Assembly (NCBI GenBank): GCA_964385635.1 | Contig: CAYLPU010000095.1 | Coordinates: 1 to 20,216, forward strand | Origin: CAYLPU01 sp964385635 | GTDB lineage: Bacteria > Chloroflexota > Anaerolineae > B4-G1 | Direction of reading: 5' to 3' | DNA: 20,216 nt | In this document: in pieces, positions 7,415 to 13,293 of the stretch | Numbering within the stretch: the stretch's first letter is position 1 | Layout: the number at the start of each line of letters is the position of its first letter | The notes under the pieces: generated by a model | Seen by the model: the letters and a program-made list of their open reading frames with translations, nothing else | What the model was told of the DNA's origin: nothing | The model's database searches: none | Position numbers and translations under genes: made by a program

Positions 7415-9121
7415 TCAGCGCGTCCGCAGCATCGCTTTCTCCGGCACTCGCCGCAAGATCACCACCTGTGGGTGATCGTAGACGACAAAACTCTCGTCCA
7501 AACGGCCCAGGCGCAGCACAAACGGTGCTTCGGGCCGGCAGAGCCCAGGCAGCGAGAAACTGAGCCCGGCGGTCGGATCGTCCACCACGGCTAGCGGCCC
7601 CAGGCGCGGATAGCGCCCGAAGCAGGCCACCGGCTCGAAGCCCAGCCCGCCCCCGAAAAGCGACTGATAATAGCGAACCGCGAGTGGATAACGCTCCGGC
7701 CACCGCGCCAGCGTCGCGTACCCGCGCCGGCTGGCGATGACCACGTAGTCGGCCTCCGCCAGCGTCTCCGTGATCGCCGCCCACTTCTCCACCGTGTCCT
7801 CTTCGAAGATGGGTAGTTCCCGCACGTCGTAGCCCGTCGCGTCCAACGGCAGCGGGTGGTCCCACTGCTCGACAGCCACGATTGCCCCCCGAGGTACGCG
7901 GTCGTAGAACCACTCGGAACCGACCAGCCAGGAATGCGGGGAGCGGTAGAGGCTGACAAAGACCAGGCAGTGGAGGAGAGTGTAGATGAGGGAGGAGTAG
8001 ACGAGGAATGAGGCTAGACGGCGACGGCAGCGGTTCAGCGCGGTGAGCATCCGCGCGGCGTAGAGAGCCAGCAGGGGCGTCAAGGGCAGTATGTAGCGGG
8101 GGAACTTGGCGTAGAGCGCGCCGACGAAGGCAAACCCTGGTATCACCCACGCCAGCAGCACCCACTCCGCCCGGCGCGGCGGCTGCCGCACAGCCCGCCA
8201 TACACCGGTCGCCAATCCGACGAGAGCCGCCAGCCCCAGCAGCCACCCCATTCCCCAGCGCAACTGCTGCGCAACCAGGTACAGGTAAGGCCAGGTAGCG
8301 TGAAACTGGCGGGTGTAGGGCACGTCTAGCACACCTCGCGCGATGGCCGCCTGCTGCGCCACGTTGCGCCAGAAGGTGGGGAACGCCAGCAGCGCGAAGG
8401 GATTGGTGAGCGCGAAGGCCACCAGTGCCGCTCCCCCGCTCTCCAGGCCGCGCCGCCAGCGAGCCCAGCACCGGCCTGGAAGAGCCGGTGCTGGGTTGAG
8501 CATCAATGCCACGCCCAGCGGCAACACCAGCAGCACCGCGCTGAACTTGGTGCCCACGGCCAGCCCGGCCCACGCGCCCGCCAGCCAGGCATCAAGCCGT
8601 CGCCCGCCGTCCCCCCGCCCTTCGGCCAGGCGGACGGCGAAGAACAGCGCCCCCAGGACAAAGAAGGTCAGCACCACATCGGCGGTGTAGAAGTGTGCTT
8701 GCTGCACGTGCGAGACCATCAGCGCGACGAAGGCCATCGCCAGCAAGCCAACGTGCTCCCCGTAGACCCGCCGGCCCAGCGCGAAGGTCAGCGCCACCGT
8801 GCCCAGGTCAAACAGCGCCGCCAGCGCCCGTCCCACCAAGAGTGGGTCCACGCCAGGGGCCAGGTTCTGCGTCAGCGCCAGCAAGTACAACGGCAGGTGA
8901 CCGTAGGGATAATCAGGGGAGACGTCAAAGGGGTTCAAGCGTTCAGGACAACGCAGGCTCTCCGCCACACCCACTACGTGCCGCTCGTCCGGGTGAGCGC
9001 CAACGCCGCCGTCCCAGTTGAGGCCGTAGAAGCGCAGACCCGTGGCGAAAATGAAGATGAGGATCAAAACGGCGAGAAGTGTTCTGCGATCTGCCCGCCT
9101 GCCAACCAATTCACTCAACAC
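7415..9121 (-). CDS. GT39/ArnT-like integral membrane glycosyltransferase
   Basis: Polytopic membrane protein of about 568 aa, predicted to transfer sugar from a polyprenyl-phosphate carrier at the outer membrane face. After a first helix (LLAVLILIFIFATGLRFYGL) comes the acidic loop motif VGAHPDERHV, the family's catalytic Asp region. Many further helices follow, then a soluble tail ending EKAMLRTR. The frame is open to 9277, but that part lies inside the DUF5615 gene. I take GTG 9121, which overlaps the DUF5615 stop by 7 nt. A hairpin repeat is translated in frame near residue 213 (NPAPALPGRCWA). It follows the DUF433/DUF5615 pair, so may be co-transcribed from 9886-9914. Substrate unknown. 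Confidence 0.82.
   Translation of the reverse strand: MLSELVGRRADRRTLLAVLILIFIFATGLRFYGLNWDGGVGAHPDERHVVGVAESLRCPERLNPFDVSPDYPYGHLPLYLLALTQNLAPGVDPLLVGRALAALFDLGTVALTFALGRRVYGEHVGLLAMAFVALMVSHVQQAHFYTADVVLTFFVLGALFFAVRLAEGRGDGGRRLDAWLAGAWAGLAVGTKFSAVLLVLPLGVALMLNPAPALPGRCWARWRRGLESGGAALVAFALTNPFALLAFPTFWRNVAQQAAIARGVLDVPYTRQFHATWPYLYLVAQQLRWGMGWLLGLAALVGLATGVWRAVRQPPRRAEWVLLAWVIPGFAFVGALYAKFPRYILPLTPLLALYAARMLTALNRCRRRLASFLVYSSLIYTLLHCLVFVSLYRSPHSWLVGSEWFYDRVPRGAIVAVEQWDHPLPLDATGYDVRELPIFEEDTVEKWAAITETLAEADYVVIASRRGYATLARWPERYPLAVRYYQSLFGGGLGFEPVACFGRYPRLGPLAVVDDPTAGLSFSLPGLCRPEAPFVLRLGRLDESFVVYDHPQVVILRRVPEKAMLRTR
8464..8495. repeat. perfect 12-bp inverted repeat inside GT39, shared with pyrF
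   Basis: CCCAGCACCGGC (8464-8475) and GCCGGTGCTGGG (8484-8495) are perfect inverted copies around an 8-nt loop. The plus-strand segment 8473-8494 matches pyrF 10671-10692 at 20 of 22 positions, although the two genes are on opposite strands and unrelated. It is translated in frame in the GT39 gene (PAPALPGRCWA). It behaves like a protein-tolerated palindromic element. Confidence 0.7.
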
Positions 9122-9495
9122 CCTGACGGCTTGAATTCCGCTAGGTCGCGGATCATGTCGCACATTTCCGCTGCAGCGACGGTCTCGACAAAGCGAAGTA
9201 GCCGTCGTAGCATCTCGCCAAACTCCAACTGCTCGGACGTGAGGATGCCGCTGTGACGACGGCCAGCGTCCCACCATGCCAGATAGTGCGGCACAAAATC
9301 TTGCGTATTGCAGGTCACCAGAACACGACTCTGGTTGGCGGCATACTCAAGTTGGGCTGAATCGTCCAAACCAGCGTTGCCCACCTCCCATGCACCAACA
9401 GCATCGCAACCCCGGGCACGCAACTGCTCGGCCAGCCGATAGCTGATGTCATGATCGAGGTAGAGTTTTACTCGACGCTTCGCTTCGTCACCCAT
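9115..9495 (-). CDS. DUF5615 PIN-like toxin-type protein
   Basis: Protein of 126 aa with the DUF5615 plan, a PIN-like (VapC-related) fold. It opens with VKLYLDHDIS carrying acidic residues (D14, D16), then an LRARGCDAVGAWEVG segment, LDDSAQLEYA, the conserved SRVLVTCNTQDF, and HSGIL. PIN-domain toxins are Mg-dependent RNases, but activity of DUF5615 members is inferred. The upstream overlapping gene is a DUF433 protein, the standard partner for this family. ATG 9495 lies inside the last 28 nt of the DUF433 gene, so translation is coupled. Its stop overlaps the next gene, a GT39 transferase. Confidence 0.85.
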   Translation of the reverse strand: MGDEAKRRVKLYLDHDISYRLAEQLRARGCDAVGAWEVGNAGLDDSAQLEYAANQSRVLVTCNTQDFVPHYLAWWDAGRRHSGILTSEQLEFGEMLRRLLRFVETVAAAEMCDMIRDLAEFKPSGC

Positions 9496-9836
9496 GCCAA
9501 CGCCTCTTCGTTGGCTGCGACCTCACTCTCAATCTCAGCCTCGTGCTCGTGATAGTAACTCAGTGCATCGTATACCTGAGCCAGGGTCAGAGGTGGGTAG
9601 GCAGCCACAATCTGTTCAGGAGAATCTCCAAGACGTGTGCGCTCAACGAGAGTACGGACACTGATTCTCGTTCCAGCCACGATGGGCCGCCCACCGCACA
9701 CGCCCTCAACCCGTATGATGTGAGGATGCTCTGTCGGCACGCGGGTCAGTTCAACTGCCTCCCGCAACTCATACAGTAGCGATTTGATCTCACTCAGCTC
9801 GGTATGAAGTCGTTGGACATTCACTGGTATCGTCAT
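9468..9836 (-). CDS. DUF433 antitoxin-type protein
   Basis: Protein of 122 aa. The carboxy half holds the DUF433 signature: HPHIIRVEGVCGGRPIVAGTRISVRTLV, then GDSPEQIVAAYPPLTLAQVYDALSYYHEH, the expected HTH-like arrangement. An amino-terminal helical extension (LHTELSEIKSLLYELREAVEL) may be a dimerising coiled coil. DUF433 proteins act as antitoxin partners of DUF5615 PIN-like proteins, and that gene overlaps by 28 nt downstream. I chose ATG 9836 because GAGAAGG sits just before it; the open frame upstream to 10028 has no conserved sequence. A promoter at 9886-9914 precedes it. Autoregulation is likely by analogy, not shown. Confidence 0.85.
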   Translation of the reverse strand: MTIPVNVQRLHTELSEIKSLLYELREAVELTRVPTEHPHIIRVEGVCGGRPIVAGTRISVRTLVERTRLGDSPEQIVAAYPPLTLAQVYDALSYYHEHEAEIESEVAANEEALAWVTKRSVE

Positions 9837-9885
9837 ATCGCCTTCTCTCCATCTATCACTATCACGATACACATCGCCGTTCGCT

Positions 9886-9914
9886 ATTCTATCACAGTAC
9901 CACTGCTGCTGCAA
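9886..9914 (-). promoter_or_regulatory. promoter for DUF433-DUF5615(-GT39)
   Basis: On the minus strand: TTGCAG (9909-9914), 17-bp spacer, TAGAAT (9886-9891). The start site would fall near 9879. A 13-codon ORF (ATG 9874) begins about 5 nt later and ends in a TGA that overlaps the DUF433 ATG as ATGA; this small ORF may be chance. The -35 box lies only 7 bp from that of the divergent pyr promoter at 9922, so the two may influence each other. Confidence 0.5.
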
Positions 9915-9921
9915 CCTGAAC

Positions 9922-9949
9922 TTGACATCCCTACCGATTGCAGTATACT
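9922..9949 (+). promoter_or_regulatory. promoter of the pyrF-pyrE-pyrD operon
   Basis: Perfect TTGACA (9922-9927), 16-bp spacer, TATACT (9944-9949). Transcription would start near 9956, giving a leader of about 220 nt before pyrF. The first ATG (9958) lies 8 nt after the -10 box. This is the only good plus-strand promoter seen ahead of pyrF. Confidence 0.65.
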
Positions 9950-9957
9950 CTTGCGCG

Positions 9958-10098
9958 ATGTCTGGAGAATGGCTCAGAGCCAAGCCGCAGCAATGGCGGG
10001 AAGCCACACGCTTCCCTGCTCGAAACATTCCCCCTGACCTTTGGACACTCGTTCAAGGGTCTTTTTTTTGGTTTGCCGCTTGTTTCGATAGTCTGTAG
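9958..10098 (+). CDS. pyr leader ORF (46 codons) read through the attenuator
   Basis: ATG 9958 opens a 46-codon frame (starting MSGEWLRAKPQQW, ending FAACFDSL) with stop TAG at 10096-10098. It has no ribosome site, but it lies about 2 nt from the predicted transcript start, so it could be translated as a leaderless ORF. The frame crosses the whole intrinsic terminator at 10036-10069, whose T-run encodes the Phe codons. A ribosome on this ORF would prevent the terminator hairpin from forming. The E. coli pyrBI leader peptide, 44 aa, has the same layout. I do not recognise the peptide as a member of any family, and it could instead be a chance frame. Confidence 0.5.
   Translation: MSGEWLRAKPQQWREATRFPARNIPPDLWTLVQGSFFWFAACFDSL
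9998..10016 (+). promoter_or_regulatory. possible pause hairpin in pyr leader
   Basis: GGGAAGC (9998-10004) and GCTTCCC (10010-10016) form a perfect 7-bp stem with CACAC loop, 20 nt before the terminator stem. It could act as an RNA-polymerase pause site ahead of the attenuator. No long U-tract follows, so it is not itself a terminator. Confidence 0.4.
10036..10069 (+). terminator. intrinsic terminator / attenuator in pyr leader
   Basis: GACCTTTG (10036-10043) pairs with CAAGGGTC (10054-10061) in an 8-bp stem (one G-U) around a 10-nt loop, followed at once by eight T (10062-10069). The upstream neighbours on this strand are antisense genes, so there is no plus-strand gene for it to end. It therefore lies inside the pyrF leader and is best read as a transcription attenuator. 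Confidence 0.75.
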
Positions 10099-10150
10099 TA
10101 ACGACTTCAGTCGTTGTTCAAGCGACAGAAGCGACTGAAGTCGCCACTAC
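10095..10150. repeat. inverted repeat (ACGACTTCAGTCG type) before pyrF
   Basis: Arms 10095-10115 and 10130-10150 are inverted copies, 21 nt with 3 mismatches, sharing the core CGACTTCAGTCG. From memory this is a common dispersed intergenic repeat. It sits between the leader ORF stop and the pyrF ribosome site, and could fold in the mRNA without blocking GGAGG. Confidence 0.65.
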
Positions 10151-10177
10151 GAATCTATCATTATTACGGAGGACAGA

Positions 10178-11089
10178 ATGGCATACCAGGATATCGAAGA
10201 GTCGCGGAGGTACAAGTCCCAACAAACCAATAACTCCTGGCTGTGCATCGGCCTCGACCCGGTGATGGAACGGCTACCCAAGGTCGTGCTGGGTTGCGAG
10301 CAGCCGCTGCTCGCCTTCGGTCGCGCCATCGTCGAGGCCACCGCCGACCTAGTCTGCGCCTACAAACCCAACCTGGGCTTCTGGCTGGCCGAGGGGCCCG
10401 CCGGACTGCGTGCGCTCCAGGACCTCATCGCCAGCATCCCCGATCACCTGCCCATCATCCTCGACGGCAAGTTCGGCGATGTGGGGCACACCGCCGCCGC
10501 CTACGCCCGCTTCGCCTTCGACATACTAGGCGTAGACATCGTCACCGCCAATCCCTACCTGGGGCTGGACGGCCTGCATCCCTTTCTGGAGCGGGCCGGC
10601 CGGGGGGTCTTCCTCCTGGCACGCACCTCTAACCCCTCAGCCCCGGACCTGCAGGACCTGCTAGTGCACTGGCCTGAAAGAGCCGGCGCTGGATCGGGGC
10701 TCAGCCCAGCACCGCCTGTTTACGGCGGTGCTCTTTACGAGGAGGTCGCCCGGCTGGCGGTGCAGTGGGACGCCGGTCATCCGGGCACCTGCGGCCTGGT
10801 GGTGGGGGCAACCTATCCGGAGGAACTGGCCCGCTTGCGGGCACTGGCCCCCACCCTGCCGTTCCTCATCCCCGGCGTCGGGGCCCAGGGTGGGAGCCTG
10901 GAAGCGGCTGTGACCTACGGCCCCACCGCCTGTGGTGAGCACAGTCGAACCAGCGACGGCCTCGGCCCGGTCATCAACTCCTCGCGTTCCATCCTCTACG
11001 CCTCACAAGGGCCGGACTTTGCCGAAGCCGCCCGCGCCGCCGCCCTGGCCCTGCGCAACCGTATCAATGAATTGCGAGCCCAGCAATGA
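10178..11089 (+). CDS. pyrF: orotidine-5'-phosphate decarboxylase (type 2 PyrF)
   Basis: Converts OMP to UMP, the last step of de novo pyrimidine synthesis, in the cytoplasm. The protein has 303 aa, long for the enzyme. It shows LCIGLDP, the KPN of AYKPNLGF, and the catalytic D96-x-K98-x-x-D101 array in ILDGKFGDVGHT. ARTSNPSAPDLQD and a late VINSSRSILYAS phosphate-loop region mark the archaeal/type 2 subgroup. GGAGG precedes ATG 10178. Two inserted stretches look repeat-derived: residues about 166-184 (PERAGAGSGLSPAPPVYGG) and about 250-259 (TACGEHSRTS). Neither hits the catalytic residues. pyrE and pyrD follow closely, so it is the first gene of a pyr operon. Confidence 0.93.
   Translation: MAYQDIEESRRYKSQQTNNSWLCIGLDPVMERLPKVVLGCEQPLLAFGRAIVEATADLVCAYKPNLGFWLAEGPAGLRALQDLIASIPDHLPIILDGKFGDVGHTAAAYARFAFDILGVDIVTANPYLGLDGLHPFLERAGRGVFLLARTSNPSAPDLQDLLVHWPERAGAGSGLSPAPPVYGGALYEEVARLAVQWDAGHPGTCGLVVGATYPEELARLRALAPTLPFLIPGVGAQGGSLEAAVTYGPTACGEHSRTSDGLGPVINSSRSILYASQGPDFAEAARAAALALRNRINELRAQQ
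10671..10732. repeat. in-frame palindromic insertion in pyrF
   Basis: The segment 10671-10692 matches 8473-8494 of the GT39 gene at 20 of 22 positions. It is followed by a perfect inverted repeat AGCACCGCC (10708-10716)/GGCGGTGCT (10724-10732). The stretch encodes about 19 extra residues in PyrF between the DLQDLLV and LYEEVAR segments, which I expect to be nearly adjacent in relatives. It looks like an inserted element that kept the frame. Confidence 0.6.
10930..10953. repeat. second in-frame repeat-like insertion in pyrF
   Basis: TGTGGTGAGCACAGTCGAAC at 10930-10949, ending near 10953, resembles a dispersed GTGAGCACAGTCGAACC-type repeat that I recall as common between genes. It encodes the CGEHSRT part of PyrF just before the GLGPVINSSR phosphate-loop region. 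Without it, the YG and DGLGP motifs would lie close together. Confidence 0.4.
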
Positions 11090-11110
11090 ACGCCCGCTGG
11101 AGAATGACCG

Positions 11111-11704
11111 ATGCCTGAAAACTCTCTCGCTGTCTGTCTCTCCGACACTGGCTGCATCCAGTTCGGCACCTTCACCCTCAAATCTGGCCTCACCTCCCCC
11201 ATCTACGTTGACTTGCGACTGTTGGTCAGCCACCCGCCGCTGCTGCGCCAGGTGGCCCGCGCGATGGCCAAGGTGGCCCGCGGGCTCACGTTCGACCGCA
11301 TCGCTGCGATCCCCTACGCGGGCCTGCCCATCGGCGTGGCGCTGGCGCTGGAACTGGACCGGCCGCTCATCTACCCGCGCCGCGAAGTCAAGGAGCACGG
11401 CACCCGCCGGCCCATCGAGGGAGCCTTCGAGCCGGGGGAGACAGCACTACTCGTAGACGACCTGATCACGCGCGGGGACAGTAAACTGGAGGCCATCGCG
11501 CCGCTGGAAACGGCCGGGCTCACCGTGCGCGACGTGCTGGTGCTGATTGACCGGGAACAGAGCGGCGCGGAGTACCTGGCCCAGCGCGGTTACCACCTGC
11601 ACGCCGTCCTCCGGCTGACCGGGGTGCTGGACGCGCTGAGAGCAAGTGGTCGCATCACACCCACCCAGCATGCCGAAACCCTGGCCTATCTGCGTGAAGC
11701 GTGA
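11111..11704 (+). CDS. pyrE: orotate phosphoribosyltransferase
   Basis: Forms OMP from orotate and PRPP, the step before PyrF. The protein has 197 aa, normal for the family. It shows FGTFTLKSGLTSPIYVDLR at the amino end, YPRREVKEHGTRRPIEG in the flexible catalytic loop, and the PRPP-binding motif ALLVDDLITRGDSK at residues 112-125. It begins at ATG 11111, 21 nt after the pyrF stop, with CTGGAGA upstream as a modest ribosome site. pyrD begins 3 nt after its stop, so all three genes are probably one transcript. Confidence 0.93.
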   Translation: MPENSLAVCLSDTGCIQFGTFTLKSGLTSPIYVDLRLLVSHPPLLRQVARAMAKVARGLTFDRIAAIPYAGLPIGVALALELDRPLIYPRREVKEHGTRRPIEGAFEPGETALLVDDLITRGDSKLEAIAPLETAGLTVRDVLVLIDREQSGAEYLAQRGYHLHAVLRLTGVLDALRASGRITPTQHAETLAYLREA

Positions 11705-11722
11705 AGCGTGAAACGTGATTCG
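11693..11722. repeat. TGAAGCG-type tandem repeat at the pyrE/pyrD junction
   Basis: Four 7-bp units, tgaagcg, tgaagcg, tgaaacg, tgattcg, run from the last codons of pyrE through its TGA stop into the first codons of pyrD, and supply both the stop and the GTG start. It is an unusual way to join two operon genes. The exact pyrD start may have been reset by the repeat. Confidence 0.55.
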
Positions 11723-12664
11723 TTATCTACACCGGATTTCTCCGTCAATCTCTGCGGGGTCCATCTGCCCAACCCGACGGTCCTGGCCTCAGGCGTCCTG
11801 GGGCTGACGCACGAGATTATGACGCGCGTGGCGCGGGCCGGCGCCGGCGGGGTCACCACCAAATCGTGCAGCCTCAAGCCCCGCTCCGGCTACCCGAACC
11901 CGGTGGTACTGGACTGGGGGCCGGGACTCATCAACGCCGTGGGTCTCTCCAACCCCGGCGTCGAGGTGATGGTCGAGGAGGTACGGGCCGCGAAGGAGGA
12001 ACTGGCCCCGCTGGGGGTGCCGGTCATCGCCAGCATCTTCGCCGACACCATCTACGACTTCGGCACCATCGCCCGCTTCATCTCTGAGGCCGAGCCGGAC
12101 CTGATCGAGGTCAACATCTCCTGCCCCAACCTGGACAACCGCTACCAGCAGATGTTCGCCGCCGACCCCTACGTCGCATCCCAGGTCACCCGGCGGGTGA
12201 AACGGAACACCGGCGTCCCGGTGCTGGTGAAACTCTCGCCCAACGTGACCGACATCGTGAAGGTGGCACGGGCGGTCGTGGAGGCCGGAGCGGACGGCAT
12301 CACCGCCATCAACAGCCTGGGGCCGGGGCTGATTCTCGACATCGAGACCTGCCGCCCGGTGTTGGCCCACGGCACCGGCGGCGTGAGTGGCCCGGCCGTG
12401 CGTCCCATCGCCGTCCGCTGCGTGCGCGACTTATGCCGGGCGGTGGATGTGCCGGTGGTGGCGGTGGGCGGAGTGACGACCGGCCGGGACGTGGTGGAGA
12501 TGATCCTGGTGGGGGCTACCGCCGTCGGCATCGGCTCGGCGATTTGCTACCGGGGGATGGAGGTCTTCCGGGAGGTGTGCGAGGAACTGCGGGGCTATAT
12601 GGAACGGCACGGGTATGGGGGGGTGAAGGAACTTCGAGGGAAAGCCCTCCCATTTTCCGGCTGA
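11708..12664 (+). CDS. pyrD: dihydroorotate dehydrogenase, class 1B catalytic subunit
   Basis: FMN enzyme oxidising dihydroorotate to orotate. The protein has 318 aa, with NPTVLASGVLGLT at the amino end, GGVTTKSCSLKPR (FMN/substrate), and NISCPN, where C139 is the catalytic base of class 1 enzymes (class 2 uses Ser). Later come VLVKLSPNVTDI and the FMN-phosphate region AVGGVTTGRDVVEMILVGATAVGIGSA. Class 1B enzymes need PyrK to pass electrons to NAD, and a PyrK gene lies at 17495, not next to it. The start GTG 11708 is 3 nt after the pyrE stop. An ATG is not available nearby. No terminator is visible after the stop. Confidence 0.93.
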   Translation: MKRDSLSTPDFSVNLCGVHLPNPTVLASGVLGLTHEIMTRVARAGAGGVTTKSCSLKPRSGYPNPVVLDWGPGLINAVGLSNPGVEVMVEEVRAAKEELAPLGVPVIASIFADTIYDFGTIARFISEAEPDLIEVNISCPNLDNRYQQMFAADPYVASQVTRRVKRNTGVPVLVKLSPNVTDIVKVARAVVEAGADGITAINSLGPGLILDIETCRPVLAHGTGGVSGPAVRPIAVRCVRDLCRAVDVPVVAVGGVTTGRDVVEMILVGATAVGIGSAICYRGMEVFREVCEELRGYMERHGYGGVKELRGKALPFSG

Positions 12665-12718
12665 TGTTGAGCGACTGTGTCCCAGCCAGAGCCGCGGTTA
12701 TGACTCGATACTTCACCC

Positions 12719-12961
12719 CTACGCATAAAAATCCTCACCATCGAGAGTCGTGAAGATGGTCAGTTCACCGCCCGCTGCGTAATCTGGTAGTAGAACCTCA
12801 GCCGCTGCGGCCAGATGCCGTTTTTTCTCCGTCCGGGCCACAGGTTGTTCTACCCGTTGAAGGTCTTCACGAATCAGACGCAGGGCGGCTTCAACGACGC
12901 TGAGGCGCTCTACGGTCGTAAGACTCTCAAGCTCTTCCAGAATTCCTATGGATGTCTGCAT
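12719..12961 (-). CDS. orphan antitoxin-like protein (MazE/PemI-associated type)
   Basis: Protein of 80 aa: ILEELESLTTVERLSVVEAALRLIREDL, a charged linker, then LLPDYAAGGELTIFTTLDGEDFYA. I recall this DY..ggELTxFTxLDGEDF tail from small antitoxins upstream of PemK/MazF toxins. The start is ATG 12961, 7 nt after GAGGAG, rather than the TTG at 12988. Just inside its last codons an overlapping ATG opens MRRGEV, like the start of a MazF toxin, but the rest of that frame shows no MazF motif and pyrD ends 55 bp away. So the toxin appears to be missing. It points towards pyrD, opposite to the pyr and GntR operons. Confidence 0.65.
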   Translation of the reverse strand: MQTSIGILEELESLTTVERLSVVEAALRLIREDLQRVEQPVARTEKKRHLAAAAEVLLPDYAAGGELTIFTTLDGEDFYA

Positions 12962-12980
12962 CAACAATCTCCTCGTATAG

Positions 12981-13036
12981 TCAGACAATACAGTCGAGAG
13001 CCGTGAAGATGGTCAGTTCACCGCCCGCTGCGTAAT
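12981..13036 (-). pseudogene. duplicated 3' fragment of the antitoxin gene
   Basis: A 43-bp stretch (12994-13036) repeats 12741-12783 inside the neighbouring antitoxin gene with one mismatch. Read on the minus strand it encodes YAAGGELTIFTALD and then diverges to a TGA at 12981-12983. The intact gene's ribosome site follows directly. It is the tail of a second copy, left by tandem duplication and deletion, or by recombination between two antitoxin genes. Confidence 0.75.
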
Positions 13037-13110
13037 GATGAACCATCTCAACACACACCAATTATATCCGTTAGGGTGGGCAATGTCAACGGCAGCTGAT
13101 ACTTGATTTT

Positions 13111-13139
13111 CTTGGCGTCTCTGCGCCTCTGCGTTGAAT
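13111..13139. repeat. dispersed CTTGGCGTCTCTGCGCC-type intergenic repeat
   Basis: The sequence from CTTGGCGTCTCTGCGCCTCT onward to GCGTTGAA is, from memory, an intergenic repeat found in many bacterial genomes. It lies in the gap 13037-13186, where I see no gene. The gap also holds scattered A/T-rich sequence with no other clear feature. Confidence 0.5.
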
Positions 13140-13186
13140 TTGTCGCTTTCGCCGTCCACTGAAATGCGCCCAGAAGCCTCTCCCGC

Positions 13187-13214
13187 TTGACAAGTAGGGA
13201 GGTTATAGTATAAT
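13187..13214 (+). promoter_or_regulatory. promoter of the GntR-lyase-AOR operon
   Basis: Consensus TTGACA (13187-13192), 16-bp spacer, consensus TATAAT (13209-13214). Transcription would start near 13221, about 70 nt ahead of the GntR ATG. It is the strongest-looking promoter in the window and sits in an A/T-rich island within GC-rich DNA. Palindromes start at its last base, so it is probably repressible. Confidence 0.75.
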
Positions 13215-13248
13215 GTATATACAATAAAACATATAATACTCTATATGT
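13214..13248 (+). promoter_or_regulatory. operator-like palindromes for the GntR regulator
   Basis: TGTATATACA (13214-13223) is a perfect palindrome containing GTATATAC, which fits the GTMTAKAC-type core seen for HutC-subfamily regulators. A second inverted repeat, ACATATA (13229-13235)/TATATGT (13242-13248), has a 6-bp spacer. Both cover the predicted start site and early leader, where a repressor would block transcription. Binding is inferred from position and shape. Confidence 0.55.
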
Positions 13249-13293
13249 ATCCCCTATCTATGTCCTTCCACAGCAACTTGCACGAGATGGGCT

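Noticed and set aside
7368..8573. 401-codon minus-strand frame overlapping the second GT39 gene
   Set aside because: Gly/Ala/Arg-rich shadow in another frame of the real gene.
9837..10028. Amino-terminal extension of the DUF433 protein
   Set aside because: It crosses two good promoters and has no conserved sequence, while ATG 9836 has a ribosome site.
12516..12716. Minus-strand frame starting MKYRVITAALAG as the missing toxin
   Set aside because: Most of it is antisense to the 3' end of pyrD and shows no MazF/PemK or other toxin motif.
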